Of a stretch of 64,000 bases of DNA, positions 39,102 through 48,630 are shown in pieces; within the stretch, counting starts at the first letter, position 1, and each line of letters opens with the position of its first letter. Under the pieces are notes generated by a model. The model was not told the origin of the DNA and did not search any database. It worked only from the letters and a program-made list of their open reading frames with translations. The DNA lies in the NCBI GenBank assembly GCA_049724395.1, contig JAUGWO010000023.1, forward strand, positions 310,001 to 374,000. Reading direction: 5' to 3'. The position numbers and the translations under genes were made by a program. This DNA comes from Spongospora subterranea f. sp. subterranea. Taxonomy: Eukaryota > Endomyxa: Phytomyxea > Phytomyxea > Plasmodiophorida.

Positions 39102-39767
39102 CTGTAGCAACAATGGGTGTTATTTCAGGATCGGCATTTACCACTACACACTAGGTACTGTACCGAGGTACACACTGAAATCATAATCGCTACTCCGTGT
39201 ATGAGAACAGGAGGGGTGACACCGTGACTCACACTCCGGGGAACGGAATGATATTCAACCATACCTGTACCTAATCGATTTGACTTTGCGACAAACATTC
39301 ACTTTTTGAAGTCGTTCAAGAGCATGGAAAAGATATTTTCCAACTCAAATCCGACGTGAACCTAAACATAAATGAGACAGATGTCGAATACCATGCAAAC
39401 GAAGGCTACAGTAAGGCTGTCCCATATAAGGCCCCAATTCCCCGATTCGACCCTGAATGCTGAAAAATTGTAGTCTCAGGGGAACCCTCTTCTTCGCACT
39501 GCCAGCATCTGGTCACGCTCATTCTACGAGGTCACGCCCACTACAGGAGGCTGCGCCGCCCTGGAAGCTCACGCAGTAACTACACAGGTTTAATAAGAGT
39601 CCCCTGATTTTAGTGTGTACACACTCATTACACATTCAGAGGCTGCGCACAATTACACACTCAAATCTATTTCTGCTACTGCATATAGAGTACAGTTTAC
39701 ACACTCAATGATCACCGCACGGAGTTACCTTCAAAAAGTTACACACTCAAGCTCATATTCCACTGCA
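39102..39767. other. Intergenic with scattered short repeats
   Basis: No gene. Includes the TACACACTCA series listed separately and a GC-rich stretch near 39520-39570. Confidence 0.35.
39618..39749. repeat. Four copies of TACACACTCA at 36-44 bp spacing
   Basis: The 10-mer occurs at 39618, 39654, 39698 and 39740, mostly preceded by T. It lies just upstream of an ATG at 39768. It may be remnants of a tandem repeat or clustered binding sites. Confidence 0.8.
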
Positions 39768-40669
39768 ATGACCGAATTACAAAGATTTCTGGTCAGGTTG
39801 TGTCAGATGGCTTTGCAGGCTTCGTCTGGCCCACCTGTGAACCAAGATTTAATTCAACAGATACTTTCTTGTGGGCCAACGTCTCATATGCAGGATGATT
39901 TGATGCAGCACATCCGTGAGAATAACGCCCAGTCTGTCGGTCTGTCAGACCCCTGTGAAATTTCTCACATGCAGGATGGTCGATCATTACAGCACACTTT
40001 TGATGGAAACAGGCTTAGTTTGGACCCCTATGAAAGATAAAGAATCCAAGCCTCTCTGAAAGTAACAGATGTTCCAGCTTTCATGAACTTCAGTCTATTT
40101 CTACCAGCCTTTCTCCAGGGCACCGAGCTCGACATCTGTATCATCCGGGATGATATTCAGATTTGGTCTCTTCCCCATGTTCTTGAACGACTTGAAAACG
40201 TATACGTTTGTCGCAGTCGCTTGGAATAGGAACCAGGGACGCGTCAAAATCGATTTGAGTGAAATGGCGCGGGTTTTGGCAACGATCTGATGGCAACGTT
40301 CAAATAGATCCTTGGCAAGGAAAGGAATGTTAATTGGATATAGTCAAACGCAAAAAGCATATCAGCTATGGGATCCGATACAGAACAAGGTTTCGTGTCA
40401 GTAGAAGAGTGAAAGTTATGGAAAATTCGACAGTTTGGAAGGAACCTATACAGAGGAACCAGGAGCGAGTTTGGGGTACAATTTACCAACAAGGCAAACC
40501 AGGAAATGCATCGGAAGACGAAGACGTCAGGAGCACCAATGATCGTCACTTTGAGAACGAAATCGATCAAGTCCAGTTCAACGGTGAAGAAGTCCCAGGT
40601 AGACGAGATGAGACATATCGAGCAAGACGGGGCACCTGTTGTCTGGAGATGTTCAGACGCATGACATAA
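39768..40669 (+). other. Two short unrecognised ORFs
   Basis: An open frame at 39768-40040 starts MTELQRFLVRLCQMALQASS, and one at 40334-40669 is rich in charged residues (EEVPGRRDETYRARRGTCC). Both lie immediately upstream of a copia relic and may be its decayed gag/integrase parts. No direct similarity seen. Confidence 0.3.
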
Positions 40670-40929
40670 TTCCCCTATCGTCTTGATGGAAGTTTATCTC
40701 CCCAGCCCGTTATAGATCCAGTACGTTATCCACCGATATCGATATACCACTCATCACTCGAAAAACCTGTCTCTGGTCGTAACGATAGGGGTTCGTGAGA
40801 TGCATTTCTGAAAGAATACAAAAAAACATGGAGGATTCAAAAAGTTTACATTCGTTCCCTATGTACCTGAGATCAGACCGATCAAACTAAGATGACGATT
40901 TACAGTGCCTAGAAAGGAAAATAACTGGA

Positions 40930-41760
40930 ATTGGCGATAAATTTAATGGAAGATTGGTGGTCAAGGGTTTCTCCTCTCATTTGATGACAAATGACGTCAA
41001 CGGGTCGTGAAGGGGCTGGCAGCTCAGTTCCAAATGAATGTCATTTATGATCGGGATGAGGGCACCATATTCGCTTAATCAATCCACTGATGTAGTTTAA
41101 CCTGACTTCCTGCCAAGCAACAAAGACCCCTGACCAAGCAGGTTACTATCTGAACAAGATCATGGAGACCAAAGACGAGGAGGAGCGCGCTAGGATGAGC
41201 CTGGTCGATTGAGCTTATTATTCGCTACTCACAGACGACCGGATATATCGACCTTCATTGAATCGCTGTGCCAGACACATATTTAATCCCTGATCAGAAC
41301 ACTAAACAGCCGCAAGTCATCTTGTACACAGGAATATGGCATCGTTTATTCCCGAAGCGAAAACCCCATCATGGCCTCATACTCCGATTAGTGATTAGGG
41401 ACAAGACATAGTCAGTCGAAAATCAACGACAGGATCCGCCAACACAATGGCAAGTTCCCCAATCATCTGGAAGAGTAAACCCTAGTCAACGGTAGCTACA
41501 TCCTCTGTACATGGCCCAATATAATTGGCCCACACTTCTCAACGAGTTAGCTAGACTACAAGGCCGAACAACGTGTTTGGTGACAAACAAGGATGCCTAG
41601 CGATATGCGACAACTCCAGGACAGATTCTCGAACTAAACACATCGACATCAAGTTCCATTTTATCACAGAATTCCTAAGTGTCATAGTGTGTGGTTGTGT
41701 CGATGTGTCTTCACAACGGACGAGCACACGGAACAACAATCTACATTAGATTTTAAGTCT
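40930..41760 (+). mobile_element. Ty1/copia retrotransposon relic (RT end and RNase H)
   Basis: RLVVKGFSS near 40950 resembles the R/K-LVAKGF-Q start of copia reverse transcriptase. KDEEERARMSLV near 41175 and RCARHIFNP near 41260 fit the linker before RNase H. GQDIVSRKSTTGSANTMASS then IIWKSKP and STVATSS (41398-41500) is the copia RNase H signature, followed by LAHTSQ and FGDKQGCLAICDNS and SRTKHIDIKFHFI (41570-41670). Several stops occur, so it is inactive. LTRs were not identified. Confidence 0.75.
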
Positions 41761-42021
41761 ATAAATTACGTCTCTGCGATCAGGTGATATCTGTCAATTG
41801 CTTTGTCTATACAGCCGAATAATGTTAACAGCTTATTAATGGCCAATTTATGGTTGTTATTAGTTGATACACAAGTCGGTGACAATGAATTGACCGATTT
41901 AGGCTATTATTGTCTCTATCGGCCGACCCAATTCGGCCGTTTGCCGGTTCCCTCGTCGCTGAAGGTCACCTCATCCTCATATCTCTAATCAACTAACTAC
42001 ATTCGTTCCAACTCACGGAAG
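41761..42021. promoter_or_regulatory. CGG-rich palindromic upstream region of the Zn2Cys6 gene
   Basis: CGGCCG at 41920-41925 and again at 41934-41939, with CCGG at 41944-41947, sit about 75-100 bp before the ATG. The segment around 41815-41960 is shared with the palindromic spacer of the other two gene copies. Zn2Cys6 proteins typically bind paired CGG triplets, so self-regulation is a reasonable inference, not shown. Confidence 0.45.
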
Positions 42022-42333
42022 ATGATATTCCCTAAAGGCGAAGAACGTTCATCGCGCAAGACAACTCAGGTGGCGTGTTCGTGCTGTGTCCGAGCTAAAG
42101 CACGATGTGGAACAGAGCGCCCCTGTCAACGATGTGTTCGACTGAATCGCGCGGAAACCTGCATTGATCGTGTTCAGCAAGCCAGGGACAACGTCTCTTC
42201 TCATGAACAGCCTGTTTCCCCAGCTGCAACCAGCTCAAGTTCTTCCAGCTCAGGTTGTCCGGACGATTGCAGCGCTTTCGCCATATTGGAATATGAATGT
42301 GCAGAAACTCTGGTGGAGATGTCCCAGCAATGA
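42022..42333 (+). CDS. Small Zn2Cys6 (fungal-type binuclear cluster) DNA-binding protein
   Basis: About 103 residues. The domain CSCCVRAKARCGTERPCQRC followed by VRLNRAETC gives C-x2-C-x6-C-x5-C-x2-C-x8-C, the Zn2Cys6 pattern, with a basic loop after the second Cys. A Ser-rich linker and an acidic tail (EYECAETLVEMSQQ) follow and could be a minimal activation region. No fungal regulatory (middle homology) domain is present, so it is much shorter than typical family members. Two damaged copies lie 4 kb downstream. The protein might be encoded by, or captured by, a mobile element given the adjacent Harbinger relic. The ORF may continue by splicing; I saw no good join. Confidence 0.75.
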   Translation: MIFPKGEERSSRKTTQVACSCCVRAKARCGTERPCQRCVRLNRAETCIDRVQQARDNVSSHEQPVSPAATSSSSSSSGCPDDCSAFAILEYECAETLVEMSQQ

Positions 42334-42558
42334 TTGTCAAATACATAATCTAACAGTATATCATAATAAACCTATTACAAGGGCGACATGGACCCAAAAG
42401 GTCCAGCCAAATCAATCTATTACTGCAATGGGCTAAAATTATCGTGAGAAGTCTTTTGAGGTATCTCGACAGAACACATCTCGACCATTGGTCTCTACAG
42501 TAAAACTTTCTATCAAGTCCCTGAGGAGGGCAGTCGCTACTCAGGACTTATGGATGGA

Positions 42559-42746
42559 TTCGGTATGCCAGGCTCAAATAACGACATCAATGTGCTGGAC
42601 AGGTCTTCATTATTCCCCGATTTTCTTATAGGCGAATCTCCTAGGGCAAGCTTTACAGCAGTGAATATGGAATGACGTACCCTTTGGCGGACGGAAATTA
42701 TCCAAATTGGGCAACGTTCGTGAAAACCATTCCTAACCCCAATGGC
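42559..42746 (+). mobile_element. PIF/Harbinger-type transposase relic
   Basis: FGMPGSNNDINVLDRSSLF near 42560 then, in another frame, YPLADGNYPNWATFVKTIPN near 42690 are two hallmark blocks of the Harbinger/HARBI1 DDE transposase (plant-transposon-type domain). The frame break and a stop between them show decay. The flanks for about 300 bp on either side probably belong to the same element but are unreadable. Confidence 0.75.
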
Positions 42747-43969
42747 CTGGAAACGATCCGTCGGAACTCAGAATCGCCGGTGGCAGGATCTCAGTGAGAT
42801 CTTTAATTTCAGATGCAACGTCCGTTTCAGACGGGTTGTAGCACGAGCGTCGTCGACGTTCCAGGACAATATCATCCGATGACCCTTGGACGCACGGTTC
42901 CTTCAAGTTGCGTGCTAAAAATCTGGCAAGGGCTGCCCTATAAAACAATGAAGCAACACTCGTATCACATGCAGAAAATAATTACCGGTCCGCGCGATTC
43001 TCCTTTGAGGTATTCGTATCCGCTTGGATGGCAGGTGGCCACATGATAGCGCAAAGTGGCCTTTCGGTTAAAGTTATGTAAACTAACCGCGGGATGATGA
43101 TTTGCTTCATTAGGTCTGCATTCCACAGCTTGCATGGGCTATGGACAATTCGAAACCGTGCCTGCAAAACCCAAAGGCCATTTCAACATCCTTTCTGGCT
43201 GCTTCCTGACACTTAGCGGAATGTTTTTTCTTGTTTCCTATGGGGTTAGGAATGGTTTTCACGAACGTTGCCATTTTGGATACCTTCCGTCCGCCAAAGG
43301 GAACTTCATTCCATATTCATTGTTGTTAACTGCAAAGCTCAACTTATGTACTATATTTAAAGCAACACCGTTATATTTTCACGCTTCTATGTTCGTTCAA
43401 AGATGCGGCTTGACAGAGGAATTTCCGGGGCAACAGCCAGCCCATCAACGGACACCGAAAACGCTTTTAAAGGCACCTTACCCGCTCAGGATTACGAACT
43501 AGGACTGGAGCGTCCGATTTGGCGTGAAGGACATATCGCGATGATGCTCCAGAAATGCCTCTTACTCATCTTTGAACACGCTGATTGTCATGAAGCGCGA
43601 TATTTTTATCACTCGTTGTCTGAACTTGTACCAATTGGCGCACGATTGCTCATATCATCAGGCGAAAGAAATCATCGCTCATTTGACGCCCACCAACCGA
43701 CTGCTTCCCATTACAGCCGGGGATTCTACAAACAGCAACACTAGTGGCGGCCAACATGGAGGCAATTCTAAACGATGTTTAAGAAATCATCTACTCGTCC
43801 TCCACAGTGCCGTTCGGGGGACGGCTGAAATTCGACGAAACACCCAGATAATACGGCACTCTCAAAAAACTAAATTGTGTTCAGTCACGATGTCCTGATC
43901 ATGGCACTAGCGTTACTAATGACCGGGAAATCTTTCAGTCGCCGGCGGATAGAATGTTCAATTCCTCAG
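42747..43969. other. Decayed flank of the Harbinger relic
   Basis: Scattered short ORFs, none recognisable. Runs into the 85-bp repeat array. Confidence 0.35.
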
Positions 43970-45245
43970 TTATTCCTGCTGTAGTCCCATTAAGTCACGT
44001 CCTGGTAATGACACTAGCGTTACTAATGACCCTGTCCAACCTGTTCAACCCCCAGTTATTCCTGCTAGGTAGTCCCATTCAGTCACGTCCTGGTAATGAC
44101 ACTAGCGTTACTATTGACCCTGTCCAACCGGTTCAACCCCCCAGTTATTCCCTCTAGTCCCATTCAGTCACGTCCTGGTAATGACATAGCGTTACTATTG
44201 ACCCTGTCCAAGCAGTTACTAGTCCCATTCAGTCACGTCCTGGTAATGACACTAGCGTTACTAACCTGTTCAACCCCCCAGTTACTAGTCCCATTCAGTC
44301 ACGTCCTGGTAATGACACTAGCGTTACTATTGACCCTGTCCAACCAGGCTAGTCCCAGTTATTCCCTCTAGTCCCATTCAGTCACGTCCTGGTAATGACA
44401 CTAGCGTTACTATTGACCCTGTCCAACCTGTTCAACCCCCCAGTTATTCCCTCTAGTAGTCCCATTCAGTCACGTCCTGGTAATGACACTAGCGTTACTA
44501 TTGACCCTGTCCAACCGGTTCAACCCCCCAGTTATTCCCTCTAGTCCCATTCAATCACGTCCTGGTAATGACACTAGCGTTACTATTGACCCTGTCCAAC
44601 CGGTTCAACCCCCCAGTTATTCCCTCTAGTCCCATTCAGTCACGTCCTGGTAATGACACTAGCGTTACTGATTACCCTGTCCAACCGGTTCAACCCCCCA
44701 GTTATTCCCTCTAGTCCCATTCAGTCACGTCCTGGTAATGACACTAGCGTTACTATTGACCCTGTCCAACCGGTTCAACCCCCCAGTTATTCCCTCTAGT
44801 CCCATTCAGTCACGTCCTGGTAATGACACTAGCGTTACTATTGACCCTGTCCAACCGGTTCAACCCCCCAGTTATTCCCTCTAGTCCCATTCAGTCACGT
44901 CCTGGTAATGACACTAGCGTTACTATTGACCCTGTCCAACCTGTTCAACCCCCCAGTTATTCCCTCTAGTCCCATTCAGTCACGTCCTGGTAATGACACT
45001 AGCGTTACTAATGCCCCTTCCAACCTATTGACCCTGTTCAACCGGTTCAACCCCCCAGTTATTCCCTCTAGTCCCATTCAGTCACGTCCTGGTAATGACA
45101 CTAGCGTTACTATTGACCCTGTCCAACCGGTTCAACCCCCCAGTTATTCCCTCTAGTCCCATTCAGTCACGTCCTGGTAATGACACTAGCGTTACTATTG
45201 ACCCTGTTCAACCGGTTCAACCCCCCAGTTATTCCTGCTAGTCCC
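43970..45245. repeat. 85-bp minisatellite array, about 14-15 units
   Basis: Core unit: CCCATTCAGTCACGTCCTGG, TAATGACACTAGCGTTACTA, TTGACCCTGTCCAACCGGTT, CAACCCCCCAGTTATTCCCT, then CTAGT. In the regular part units begin at 44711, 44796 and 44881 (spacing 85). The first third (43970-44460) has shortened or rearranged units. Because 85 is not a multiple of three, each unit shifts frame, so a protein role is unlikely. GTAATGACACTAGCGTTAC is an imperfect palindrome centred on CTAG. Confidence 0.95.
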
Positions 45246-46144
45246 ATTCGATCATTGACACATCAAGCTGTTACAACTGCAATCGAGCTTGCTGTCACTC
45301 CTCATCCAGTGTAACACGATTCCCATTCATTCGAATCCATGGACTCCATTCGCAACGAAGTCTCTTCATTATCAACGAAGCGGATTTAGATATCAACTGT
45401 CGATGCTTACTCCCGCAATCCTCCTTACTCATTCTCAGTGGCATGCCCAACGACGCTTGGTACATAACTTTGAATATGTTAATTCCTTTGTGCCACCTCT
45501 TAATTTCTAGAACTAAAATTTAGAAACTCCGCCTGACAAGCACATTAGTTACCAAGACCAGATTCGACAAACCTCTTTCCATTCGCTAACCGTCAATTCA
45601 ACAATTAGCTAAGCTTCGGGATGCCAACATCGATGCATCTCAACGTGAGTTGGCATTGTAACACGTGGTCCTCTAGATCGTCCTCGGAAGACTGGGCGTG
45701 GCTGAAAACAATTTTAAAGTTTTTGGAGCCAGAAGGGCCGTGTTATCTGGTTCCTTCGTCATATTGCGCACACAACCTGATCAGATTGTCGATATTGACT
45801 GCGACGATGTGGAGGCCGGGTGGATGATTCTTGAGCAATGAGGTGATATCTGTCAATTCCGTTCAACCATTTTCCATCATGTGTTTTCTGCTGTCAGCCT
45901 GAATTAGGTCTGTGCTTCGCCTTTTCCGATCTTTGGTTTCTGCAACGTCTCTGTTTATTGTATCTGTACTTTCATTGCCACAAGATACCTACTGTTGCCA
46001 GTTCAGTTGGATTACGATATGAACGGTTGACCGGTGATTCACAATCGTCTGGTCCCTGTAACATTACTTGAAACAGTCGTTGAGTGTATATCAGTTAACA
46101 CCTTGATATCAGCGGTATTTACACTGTTACATGATTTACCATTG
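45246..46144. other. Intergenic; holds a short repeat shared with 41.8 kb
   Basis: No gene. AGGTGATATCTGTCAATT at about 45842 is identical to the sequence at about 41781, upstream of the intact Zn2Cys6 gene, so this stretch has exchanged or duplicated sequence with it. Confidence 0.45.
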
Positions 46145-46408
46145 TACTGGTCATTGTTGAGATATCTCCACCAGATTTTCGGCACATTTGACATATGGCG
46201 ATCAATCAGCAGTCGCCAGGACAGATCAACCTGCAAGAACTTGAGCTCGTTACAGCAGGGGAAACAGGCTTCAGCTCACGATGTAAGGCGCTGTCTTGGC
46301 TTGCTGGAGACGATCAATACAGATTTCAGCGCACATGTTTTTTACACGGGCGCTCGGTTCCACATCGTGTTTTAGCTCCTAAACAGCACGAACACGCCAC
46401 TTGAGTTG
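46145..46408 (-). pseudogene. Broken inverted copy of the Zn2Cys6 gene
   Basis: The reverse strand reads QVACSCCLGAKTRCGTERPC, keeping the first four cysteines, but then runs into a small deletion and a stop, losing the C-x2-C-x8-C half. Downstream homology (Ser-rich linker, ENLVEIS-like end near 46150) continues in other frames. It lies head-to-head with the copy at 46731. Confidence 0.75.
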
Positions 46409-46730
46409 TTTTCGCGATTGTTCACTTTTCGGGGTTATTAATCTTTTGGGTAGGATCGAATGTAATCAATTGCTTAGAGGTGTGACAATGAGGTGACCTT
46501 AAGCGACTCACAGGAGTCAGAGGGAACCTGCAAACGGCCGAATAATGTTAACGGCTTATTAATGGCCAATTTATGGTCATTATGAATTGGTCAATTCAGG
46601 CCATTATTGTCTCTATCAGCGAACCCAATTCGGCCGTTTGCAGGTTCCCTCTGACTTCTGTTAGTCGCTGAAGGTCATTTCATTGTCATATCTCTAATCA
46701 ATTAATTTCATTCAATCCAACTCACGGAAG
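46409..46730. promoter_or_regulatory. Long palindromic spacer between head-to-head Zn2Cys6 copies
   Basis: A perfect 27-bp inverted repeat runs at 46516-46542 and 46629-46655 (outer end GTCAGAGGGAACCTGC, inner end ACGGCCGAA). With a few mismatches the arms extend outward to about 46481 and 46694, and inward TAATGGCC pairs with GGCCATTA. The arms carry CGGCCG. It equals the upstream DNA of each gene copy placed in opposite directions. Confidence 0.8.
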
Positions 46731-46932
46731 ATTATATTCCTTTAAAGCGAAGAACGAACATCGCGCAAGATGACTCAAGTGGCGAGCTCGTTTTGTGTCG
46801 AAGCTAAACCACGATGTGGAACAGAGCGCCCGTGTCAACGATGTGTTCGACTTAATCGCGCTGAAACCTGCACTGATCGTGCTCAGCAAGCCAGGTACAA
46901 GGCATTTTATCATGATTCCCCAGCTGCAACGA
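46731..46932 (+). pseudogene. Broken direct copy of the Zn2Cys6 gene
   Basis: The initiator ATG of the intact copy is ATT here (46731), and the first cysteine of the cluster is replaced (VASSFCVEAKPRC instead of VACSCCVRAKARC). The remainder GTERPCQRCVRLNRAETC is intact, then the linker is shortened. It could still start at the ATG at 46770, but the domain would lack one metal ligand. Confidence 0.7.
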
Positions 46933-48630
46933 CTCCCTTAGTGTCCACAGCATTTTGGGGGTCACTCTGCTTACATTGTTGGTTGATCTTCACTTGCTAT
47001 GGTGGCAAAAGCAGTTGAAACACGTATAAATGTCTCATCCGGGTGGACAAGGGTTGATATCTCAAGTTGGAAAATCGTTGATGAAGATCATTTTATTGAT
47101 TTAGCAGATGGGCCACGATATAAACATTTTTCTCAGACTATAGTCGAGCGACCCGCAAGTCGGCCGACGAGTCGCGGTCTCGTGACGAGATGGTTTTGAT
47201 GTTAATCGAATCCGCGTTGCATAGGCATGTGTCGTTTTGCACTTCGGCGATGCCGGAAATGTTCATCACACGAACAGTGCAGAGTATATTCATTTCATCG
47301 CAACTTGCCTCTCACAAATTTGCCTTTCGAGACCAAATTTGATCTGAGGTCAATTTTATGGTAGTTATCAAAAGCATGTAAGCCTACAGAATGCATCGCC
47401 GAAAATTCAAAAGGTCTGTTGCACGCGTCGAGTCAGTATCAGATTTTATCTAGAAGGCTGGAGAGGAAACGCTAATGGCAGCACCGGCGACCTGTCAATC
47501 TTTTCAAAAACAATCGTCCATCAATTCTCTGTTGATACAAGGGTCAGTAACCAAGGAGGAGATTGGTCATGTGCAAAAACAATCAGAATAAGAGAACACC
47601 ATTGACGTTTTTTAATTCCAAGGAAGGGCAGCGATTGAGACTGTCGCGCAGCAACCATGTTCCTGTCCTGAATGAGAGACCCTAAGACAAAACAACCGTT
47701 CAAACGAGCTCGGCGGTGCTCTACTCAACATCTAAAAATATTAATTGTACTTTGTACTGATGATATCCCGCCTTTCAACTGCAATGGATACCTCCGCTGA
47801 TGAACTCACCTGGGGATAACAAATTAATGGAGGCGATGATGGCAACAGGTTCTATAGGTATACAATCATATGATTTGTGGCCAGTATCCTGGTTGAGAAT
47901 AGAGACCGACTGCAATAAAACCCGCTAGACATGGTGATGGCACACCAGCCGCGCAAGGGTCCCGTTATCCGTTACCGCCCGTTACCGCCCGTTACCGCCC
48001 GTTACCGCCCGTTACCGCCCGTTATTACCGTCCCCAACTTTTAGAAAAGAACAACTACACCCGTAACATTTTTGCCAAAACAATATTTATCGAACATGAT
48101 CCAACAAAACACTCGTAATTGCTCTTTCATTCGAATCGCACGGGTTGTCGAAAGCGGGTTCACGAAATACACGATATGCCTATTTATTATTGCGATGGAT
48201 GCGGAATATAGGGCTTTTTGGGTTATTCATTATATAGCCCCCAACATTGAGTCTCTGCCTATTGTCAACAACTGAGAGTGTTATCATAACCACGACATAC
48301 CGCCCATGATTGGCCAACATTTTCATGCACACATGGATATAAAACGCCATGAAGACCGGATAACACATAGTAATAATTTACATCGCAACTGATAAAATTC
48401 TCCTCGATTGCTTGATTTCATGACAGCTTCTTTCAATGACAATTTTCATTACGTTTTCGATGAATTTCGACAATAAACAATGTAATCTTTGCAAACGCCA
48501 TAGGATCTGGTTCCCACACTACCTATATTGAAAGTTGTTTGTGCCCCCTCCGAGTATCATATTCATAGCCGAGCGGATTATTGAGAGTGCGTCCTTGACT
48601 CCAGAGGTCTGCAGGTATTCGTCGCCATTC
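46933..48630. other. Gene-poor stretch
   Basis: No supported coding sequence in about 1.7 kb. Contains the 10-bp array at 47971-48020. The last few hundred bases should include the UBA3 promoter. Confidence 0.4.
47971..48020. repeat. Five perfect copies of GTTACCGCCC
   Basis: A 10-bp unit is repeated five times without change, flanked by degenerate copies (CCGTTATCC and GTTATTACCG). The repeat period is close to one helical turn. Confidence 0.97.

Noticed and set aside
44096-45156. Open frames of 80-100 codons in the 85-bp array as repetitive proteins
   Set aside because: The period is not a multiple of three, starts vary and each frame closes within about one to three units; they are chance openings.
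43970-45245. CRISPR array
   Set aside because: Units are contiguous tandem copies without variable spacers, in a eukaryotic genome; it is a minisatellite.
46481-46694. MITE with terminal inverted repeats
   Set aside because: The inverted arms are explained by the head-to-head duplication of the Zn2Cys6 upstream region; no target-site duplication was seen.
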